Positions 57,333-64,000 of a stretch of DNA of 64,000 nt are shown piece by piece. The stretch is from CACIIZ01 sp045565285 (GTDB lineage Bacteria; Pseudomonadota; Alphaproteobacteria; Rhodobacterales; Rhodobacteraceae): contig JBJLFR010000032.1 of assembly GCA_045565285.1 (NCBI GenBank), positions 77,633-141,632 on the forward strand, in the 5' to 3' direction. The notes beneath the pieces were generated by a model. That model worked only from the letters and a program-made list of their open reading frames with translations. It was not told where the DNA came from and made no database searches. A program made the translations under genes and the position numbers. Position 1 is the first letter of the stretch. The number at the start of each line of letters is the position of its first letter.

Positions 57333-59948
57333 ATGCTAGACAATTCTTTTAGTAAAAAGAAGGGAAAAGTTAAACCTTTATATCTATCACCGTTGGGACT
57401 TTTTATGCTTGCGGCATGCGGTGGTGGTGGTGGAACATCCAGTACTGGTGGTGGAACACAGCAAACTTTTTCTGGTTTCGTCATTAAAGGACCATTGCAT
57501 AATGCCAATATTTTTGCTGACTACGATGGTGATGGTGTGCAAGATGCCGGGGAGCCATCCGCTATTACGGCTTCAGATGGAAGTTATAGTCTTTCTGCAC
57601 TGGATAATTTTGCGGCAATGGTTGTCAGTACTACTGACCAGACCGTTGATGCATCGTCAGGTTCTGTTGTTAGTGGTATTACTCTTAAAGCCCCTAAAGG
57701 TTCATCCGTTGTATCACCCACTAGTACAGTAGTTGTAGAGAGTAATCTTACTGTCGAAGAAGTTGCAACAGCATTAGGTTTACCAGAAGATTTCACACTT
57801 GATTTTAATCCTTTTGATGCTAATGCAGATCCTGTAAAAGCTGCTGCAGTAGAAAAAACTTCACAAATGGTAATGACAACAATCAATGCTGTTTCAGCTT
57901 CTGCTGAAGGAGTAGGTTTATCGCAAGTTGATGCTTTTAAAACTGCTATTGGTGCAATTGTTGATGTTGTTAAAAACAATGTAGAATCAAATTCTACAAT
58001 TGATTTTGCTGATGATACTATTTTAGAGCAAGTTCAAACGAAAGCCAAAGAAATTGCTGTAGAAAAAGGAGCTGATAGTGTTGCTATGCATAGAGCAGTT
58101 GATGCAGCTATCGAATCAACCAAGGCAGTAAATAAAAATATAAAAGAAGTAGAAGATATTTTCTCCGATGAAGCAAAAGAAGTATTCAAAACAGCTGCTA
58201 ATATATCATCAGAAACAAAAACTGCATCTGAAGCTATAGCTAAAACTTATACAGCTGAGCTTTCGGGACTACTAACACCAAAACTAACAATTTCTTCTGT
58301 TGCCAATGATAATGTTATAAATATTTCTGAAAAGGCCTCAGGATTTAAAGTAAGTGGAACTGCAGTAGAAGGTGCAACTGTAACCGTGACCTTTGGTACT
58401 GTTTCAAGGGAAGTTACTTTAGGAGAACAAGAAAAAAACTGGGAAGTTAACTTCAATTTTACAAATTCTGAATTAACAGCATTAAATTCTGGGGATTATC
58501 CTACACAGATAAATGCTACATCTGTTAATGCTAGTGGATCAGATAAAAATGAAGCCATTCAAAAAATTTCAGTTAACACGACGCAACCGACAGTTGCCAT
58601 AAATGCATTATCGGGAGATGGAAAAGTCAACATCCCAGAAAGGGATGCTGGTTTAGAAATTTCAGGAACCTCGAATGCTGAAAAAGGACAAAAAATAACT
58701 GTTAGTTTATTAGATCCAAGTGATAACTCAGTTATCACAGCATTTGGAACTCATGAAACAACAGTAGGTGATTTTGGGAATTGGAGTATAAAGCTTCCAA
58801 CGGCAAACTTTCCATCAGCAAGTTTTAAAATCAAGGCTATAGCAGAAAATGAAATTGGTAATACAAATCAAGTTGTATCCGATGCGGTACTAGTTGATTT
58901 TACTGCTCCTGCAGCAACGATTACTGACAATATCTCAGGTACAGCAACAGGAAATATCACTTATACAGTTCAATTTAGTGAAAATGTGAGTTTTTTCAGT
59001 TCAAATGACGTTACAATAACAAATGGTAGTGTTTCTAGTGTAAGTGGAGTTGGGAAGAATTATACAGTAGTTGTTACTCCAAGTGCAGGAGCTGAGGGGA
59101 CTACTTCAAATGGTGACGGAGTTATTTTTGCTATTAACACGACAGGTGGAGGTAGGGATTCTTCGGGAAATCATCTAATAGCTACTCAAACTATTCAGGA
59201 TTTTGATACCAAAGGACCAACAGTGTCTTCAATTAGCGTAGTTGAGACTGGAACATCCAATGCTATTTCTACAGTTGCAGGTGTAGTTGATTTAAAAATA
59301 AATATTGCTGATTCTGGAACGGTTTCTGGTTTTACAAAGGCCGATTTAACAGTAAGTTCTGGTACTCTTGGGACTGTTAGCGGATCTGGTAATTCCTTTA
59401 CGGTTCCTTATACGCCTGCTTCAAATGTTGATGGTAATGTTACTTTAACTGTTTCATCAGGAGGCTATCAGGATGCAGTTGGTAACGCAGGTCAATCAGG
59501 AAGTAAAGTTTTTGCTGTAGATACGAAAAGTCCATCAGGGTCATTAACTTTGCCTTCAGGTTCCTTTTCATTAGGTCAAAAGTTGGATTTTTCTCTTACT
59601 TATGACGAGCCAGTAACTGTTGCTTCTGGTGATCCGTTTGTAATCTTAGAAATTGGTGATCGTGTTAGGTTAGCAGAAAAAGTAACTTCAAGTGATTCTT
59701 CCATTGTTAATTTTTCTTACACTGTAAAAAACAGTGATTTAGATACAAATGGGATTGGTATTACTGCTACTACAGGATTATCAAAAAGTGAATTTGCTTT
59801 ATCGGGTACATTTACAGCTGGTGATCAAGTAACCGTATCTGGTGCCAGTGGTGCTTTTACAGTTCAATCTGGTGCCACAAGTGCTGCTGCAGTTGCAACA
59901 CAATTAAGAACTTTTTTAAACTCAGATGGTACTTTTTACTGGCAATAG
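57333..59948 (+). CDS. Giant multi-domain adhesin-like surface protein, N-terminal part (before frameshift)
   Basis: 871 codons to a TAG. Basic N terminus (KKKGKVKPLYLSPLG), then a short hydrophobic segment with LAAC (Cys29) and a Gly/Ser/Thr linker. A module with an EF-hand/dockerin-like DYDGDGVQDAGE loop near 57530 is followed by a mostly helical region (about 150-310) and several Ig-like beta domains (from about 325), some with the bacterial Ig pattern. No stop expected here: reading continues in the next frames, so this is a fragment of a larger gene. Preceded by a terminator and a 105-bp gap containing two GANTC sites (57268, 57303). Confidence 0.8.
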   Translation: MLDNSFSKKKGKVKPLYLSPLGLFMLAACGGGGGTSSTGGGTQQTFSGFVIKGPLHNANIFADYDGDGVQDAGEPSAITASDGSYSLSALDNFAAMVVSTTDQTVDASSGSVVSGITLKAPKGSSVVSPTSTVVVESNLTVEEVATALGLPEDFTLDFNPFDANADPVKAAAVEKTSQMVMTTINAVSASAEGVGLSQVDAFKTAIGAIVDVVKNNVESNSTIDFADDTILEQVQTKAKEIAVEKGADSVAMHRAVDAAIESTKAVNKNIKEVEDIFSDEAKEVFKTAANISSETKTASEAIAKTYTAELSGLLTPKLTISSVANDNVINISEKASGFKVSGTAVEGATVTVTFGTVSREVTLGEQEKNWEVNFNFTNSELTALNSGDYPTQINATSVNASGSDKNEAIQKISVNTTQPTVAINALSGDGKVNIPERDAGLEISGTSNAEKGQKITVSLLDPSDNSVITAFGTHETTVGDFGNWSIKLPTANFPSASFKIKAIAENEIGNTNQVVSDAVLVDFTAPAATITDNISGTATGNITYTVQFSENVSFFSSNDVTITNGSVSSVSGVGKNYTVVVTPSAGAEGTTSNGDGVIFAINTTGGGRDSSGNHLIATQTIQDFDTKGPTVSSISVVETGTSNAISTVAGVVDLKINIADSGTVSGFTKADLTVSSGTLGTVSGSGNSFTVPYTPASNVDGNVTLTVSSGGYQDAVGNAGQSGSKVFAVDTKSPSGSLTLPSGSFSLGQKLDFSLTYDEPVTVASGDPFVILEIGDRVRLAEKVTSSDSSIVNFSYTVKNSDLDTNGIGITATTGLSKSEFALSGTFTAGDQVTVSGASGAFTVQSGATSAAAVATQLRTFLNSDGTFYWQ

Positions 59949-60054
59949 TTTTAAAGCATCAGGCTTAGGTGATGGGAAAATTGCTATCATGGGTACCAAT
60001 GCTAATTCAGCGACTTTAACCTTGAGCAATGGGGCTTCAGGATCTGTTTCTTAA
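59920..60054 (+). pseudogene. Frameshifted segment of the giant gene
   Basis: Between the TAG at 59946 and the TAA at 60052 the conserved sequence continues in another frame (FTGNSFKASGLGDGKIAIMG). An extra T in TTTTT (59933-59937) would explain the first shift. A second extra T in TTCTTAAG (about 60050) would explain the move into the third frame. Both are single-base insertions within about 115 bp. They may be true inactivation, homopolymer sequencing error, or, least likely, recoding. Confidence 0.7.
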
Positions 60055-63000
60055 GGATAGTTCAAAATCTTATACAGCTACAATAAAGGATACTTATGGA
60101 AATAATGCCACAGGTAGCTTTTCTTTAAATGGAGATGCCTCTGGTATCACTGTTGATGGTGGAGCTTCAGGTGTGGGTGTCGATGGGTATATTGAAGGTA
60201 ATACCATTTATGCTGATAATGATGGTGATGGCAAATTAAGCTTTGGAGATTCAACTGCTTCTACAAATCAGACTGGTGTCTTTAAACTATATGGTGCTAC
60301 TGGTCCATTAATCATGGAAGGTGGAACAGATAAAGCAACAGGTTTAGATTTCGGTGTCCGTTATGAAGCTCCAGCTGGATATACGTCAATTACACCTATA
60401 TCTTCTGTTGTTCGTTCATTAGAAACAAAAGATACACAAAATTCAGGATCTCAAGCCACATCGGCTGCTGAAGGAAAGGCTTCTGAAGTTATTGGTCTTG
60501 ATGCTGCTGTGAATTTGTCTACTTTTGACGCCTACAATGCAGTTTCGGATTCGGCACAAATCACCCAAGCAATTGCATACCAAAAAGCTGCAGCTGCTGT
60601 AGCTTTAGTTGTTGATATTGGCAGTACCGGATTTGTTGAATTGGTTAAGCAGATAGAAAATGCTGATGGTACTGTACCTGAGGCTTACAGAATTAAAAAT
60701 CAAGGTGATAACGCTTTCACTACCCAGAAAGCTAGTGAACTCATGTTTGATGCCATTTCTGACGCCATAATCTCAGGGAAAATTGGTGCTGGTTTTTTAA
60801 AGACATTTGGTTCTGCTTCAAATTCAACAACTGATATAGCCGCTAAAATTGTTGAAATTATAACTCCAACTGCTCAAGCTGTTTTGGGGGATAATTATTC
60901 CAACTATGAGTCTTCAATATCAAATGAGGCTCTTGTACTCGCCGCTGGTGTTGAAAGAGTAAATAATGTAGCTTCTGGAACCTTAACTACGGAAACTGCA
61001 ATATCTGGCCTTATAGAAATTGTTCAAACTCAGAGTGTATGGCAAGGAGATGCCAACCAAGCTTTGGAAGATAATAATCCAGATAACGATTGGTTGAATG
61101 CAAATGCAACCCTACCAGAGAATGTCACTTTTACTCCAGTAACAACTTTAGGAGCTGTCCTTCCGGAAGGGGCTGATGGTTATGGAGCTAAAGATGCGGA
61201 CGGAAATTTAACTTGGGGGGGCTACGAACTAAAAATAGATGGAACTGTTGTCGATACAAGTAAATATACAGTTAATTGGTATAAAGTTGCGTTTAATGAT
61301 GATGGTCAAGATACGTACTCTTCAGTAGCAGAGCCTACTTCAGGTGAGATTAATAATAGTTCATTTACTACGCTTGCTTTGCAATTGAAAGTTGGAGATG
61401 ATGCAAATGCGCGGTTGGGGAAAGGCCTTACTTTTGAAGTTGTTTCTGCAACCGATGCTAGTAATAAAATTTTAAGTAAAGAAAATGCGCCAGTTATAAG
61501 GGGTTCTGATGGTATTATTGATAATTCAGTTATGTCAGATATTTTTACCTGGGGTGGTTTGGCTGATGGCGCTGCGGTTGGTGTTGTCGTGCCTACAAGT
61601 TATAAAATCAGCTCCTTAGTTGAACAACGTGACCAATTTGAGGGTGGAACTGATGGAACCGGTGCAGAATACAGTTTCACAGTTACCCGTCAGGGTAATA
61701 TGTCACTTTCACAAAGTATAGATTATGTAGTGGAACCAAGTTTAACGCTATCGGCTGATGATTTTGAAGGTGATCAAATTCCTTCAGGCACTATTGTATT
61801 TGCTCCTCAAGAAGACACTAAGACATTAACGGTAAAATTAAAAAATGACAGCACTAAGGAAGGTCCTGAAAGTTTCAATGTTAGATTAAAGGATAATCTT
61901 GGATCGGCACAAATTCTTGAAGATGTAGTAAGTTATTCAGTTAGTGATGATGACCCTAATTACCCAGATATAACCGGATTGGCACTTGATCCTACTACTA
62001 AAACTAGTAAGACGCCTTTAGCTATATCTGCTGGTTCTGAGACAAATATTACCAATCTTGATTTTGATTATTTTGATCAAGGTGCTAGCTTTAAAATTTC
62101 CACTCAAACTTTAGGTGGAACAGTTAAATTTAATAATAAAATTATAACACCTACAGACACTTTTTCCTTCACAGAAATTAAAACTGCATTAGGGAAAATT
62201 TCTTTTACTGGTGAGGAAGGTCAAAATTCAGGAAGTGTCTTACTTACTGTAACGGATACAGATACTACTAGAACAGTAGATCCTCGTACAGCAACCTTAA
62301 AATATAGCATCCAAAATAAACCTATCATTTCTCACGAAGAAGATTCTAATGCTAATTTTATAACTGGCAAGTTTGGTTCGGTAGCCGGAATTAGTATTTC
62401 GGACGTTGATTTCGAAGATTTAAATAATGATGGTGAAAAGGGACCAGACGAGGAAAGACAAACATTATTAGTTACTCTTAAATCAGATGGTGGTAAAATT
62501 TCTTTAGTGAACCCAAATGATGAGGCAAACAATTCTGTAAAAGTTACAGTTGGTATTGATGAAGATCAAAAGGGAGCAACTATTCTTGGTAAATCTGATG
62601 CTATTAATTCAGTCTTGTCATCTCTTAAATTTAATGGTGATCCAAACAAGGTTTCTGGTTCCATAACAGTTACGGCTAGCGATCAAGATTCTCTAACGAG
62701 TGACGTCATAAGAGAAATTAAAATTTTAGATATTAACCCCGCACCCCCTAGTATTCAAGTTCCAAGCATAAAAATTAATGCCAAGGCAGGTACGGAATCT
62801 TCGTTGCCAGGAATAATTATTACAGATATTGATAGTGGATCTGTAGTTGTAACTATCAGTGCACCAAATGGATCTTTTTCGGGAATAGATCCCTTGGTTC
62901 ACCAAGTTAGCGGACTTAAATCTCCTACATTGACGGTAACTGGAGCAGTAGCCACAGTTAATGCAGCTCTTGAAAACCTCAAGTATGATGGTGTTCAAGG

Positions 63001-64000
63001 TTCTGGGAATATACAGATTACCGTTGATGCTCGTGATTCAGAAGGAAATTTAGCAAGTGAAAAAGGAACTATTAATGTTACAGTAGTTGATAATGAGCCC
63101 CCTAAACCTGGTGGTGATCTTACTTTTAAACAAACTGACAGTATCTCAAACGACGTAGCTGTTCAAGAAGATGCCCAAAATTCTCCTATAACACTAAATA
63201 TCCCTGTTGCTAATTTAATTGATCCAGATAGTGGCGGAGTTACTCCAACTGAAATAAGAATTGTAGAGGTTGAGGGAGGAATATTAAAAAGTGGTGGATC
63301 CAATATTGAGATTGGAGATACCTCGCCAAAAATTGAACTTTTAGAAGTTAAAGAAAACAATAACATAATTTCTTTTAAAAAAGATTTTACTTTTACACCA
63401 ACAGCAGACAGAACAGAAACAGCCAAAATAAAGTACGTTGTTGTTGATCCAGCATTAGATACTGGTAACTCTCTCCCTTCAATAGCATCTATACCATTAA
63501 CTGCTGTGAATGACGCTCCAGAACTTAGGGGTGATACAGAAACTATCCGAATTTTCAATGAAGATGATTTAGGTCTTTTTTTAGATCAAGGTGTTTCAAT
63601 TAAAGATGAAAAAGATAATGGAAAAGTTTTATCGTTTGCAACTGTTGAATTAAGTAACAAACAAGCTGGTGACGAACTTTTGTTTTCAACAGACTTTTTT
63701 AAACAAACTATAGATGAAGCGAATAAAAAAATAATTCTAACCAGTCTTAATAGTGAAAATATCAGTGAAGGAGAAGCCTCTGTATTTGGAAAGTCTATTT
63801 CTATTTTCCAACAAAATATACGATCTGTAAAATTTGTAAACAAAACGGATAATCCTAATACTTCTGAAACAAGAGTTGTTAAAATAAAAATTAAGGACGC
63901 TGATCCATCAGCTTCTAATGCTTCTAGTGAGTTAAACAAAGAGAGTTCTGTTCTTACTTTTAACTTAAAGGTCACTGGTAAAAATGATGACCCATCCTTT
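60053..64000 (+). CDS. Giant adhesin-like protein, continuation (runs past window end)
   Basis: 1316 codons without a stop, open at the window edge. It repeats the layout of the first part: an Ig-like tail, then an Asp loop module (IYADNDGDGKLSFGD near 60210) and an Ala-rich helical region, then further domains. Around 61640-61960 lies a Calx-beta-like domain (EYSFTVTR through FNVRLKD). After that cadherin/VCBS-like units contain DxD loops such as ISDVDFEDLN and ITDIDSGS, each ending in NxxPP or NDAP patterns. Such proteins act in attachment. The C-terminal export signal would lie outside the window. Confidence 0.78.

Noticed and set aside
59931..60054. Programmed frameshifting in the giant gene
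   Set aside because: Two separate plus-one shifts in close succession with no known slippery or stop-pausing arrangement make recoding less likely than mutation or sequencing error.
62726..62998. 90-codon minus-strand frame in the giant gene
   Set aside because: Overlaps a continuous plus-strand coding frame with recognisable domains; the translation is low-complexity.
1..64000. CRISPR arrays, insertion sequences, prophage or integrase genes
   Set aside because: I saw no regularly spaced direct repeats, transposase or integrase patterns and no inverted terminal repeats anywhere in the window.

Overview
The window is a chromosomal segment of an AT-rich, gene-dense alphaproteobacterium. The gene content and order (leuCDB-asd, histone-deacetylase-like/xseB/ispA, mutM-enoyl-CoA hydratase-rpsT-dnaA-dnaN-recF-gyrB, leuS-lptE-holA, mutY-DUF721-dsbA, a CcrM-type GANTC methyltransferase) are typical of that class. 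The low GC, short spacers, frequent TTG starts and lack of mobile elements suggest a streamlined marine lineage such as a SAR116 or HIMB59-type relative. That placement is inference; no 16S gene is present.

Layout. 1-5300: end of the leucine operon, asd and an M17 aminopeptidase. 5276-7339 (minus): isoprenoid and DNA-repair genes. 7426-16296 (plus): mutM, crotonase, rpsT, a rhodanese, then the replication-initiation cluster dnaA-dnaN-recF-gyrB. 16293-19471 (minus): DMT exporter, HU, amtB and glnK. 19696-31791: cell-wall, lipid-trafficking, detoxification and ubiquinone genes, one tRNA-Arg(CCU), rnhB and ccrM. 31806-40546: mutY, dciA-like DUF721, dsbA-like, lpxK, pmbA, holA, lptE, leuS. 40935-42014: a strongly expressed-looking porin with its own promoter and terminator.

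42065-64000 is the accessory-looking part. A minus-strand block (manC, polyprenyl-phosphate mannosyltransferase/GtrA, GT39-like glycosyltransferase) faces away from a plus-strand type I secretion operon: TolC-like, LapB-like ABC transporter, HlyD-like adaptor and an unrecognised membrane-anchored 393-aa protein. Then come a DUF6447-type small protein and a SapC-family protein on the minus strand, a 1025-aa Thr-rich, RTX-bearing S-layer-like surface protein, and a giant multi-domain adhesin-like protein that runs off the window. The giant gene is interrupted by two apparent single-base frameshifts within about 120 bp. Both surface proteins carry a basic N terminus and a hydrophobic stretch ending in LAAC, which is unusual for type I substrates.

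My main proposal is that 42-64 kb is one surface-display system. It would comprise a mannose-activation and lipid-linked mannose-transfer branch, a dedicated type I exporter, SapC/DUF6447 accessory proteins and two large secreted surface proteins. The linkage is inferred from gene position and protein features, not shown directly.
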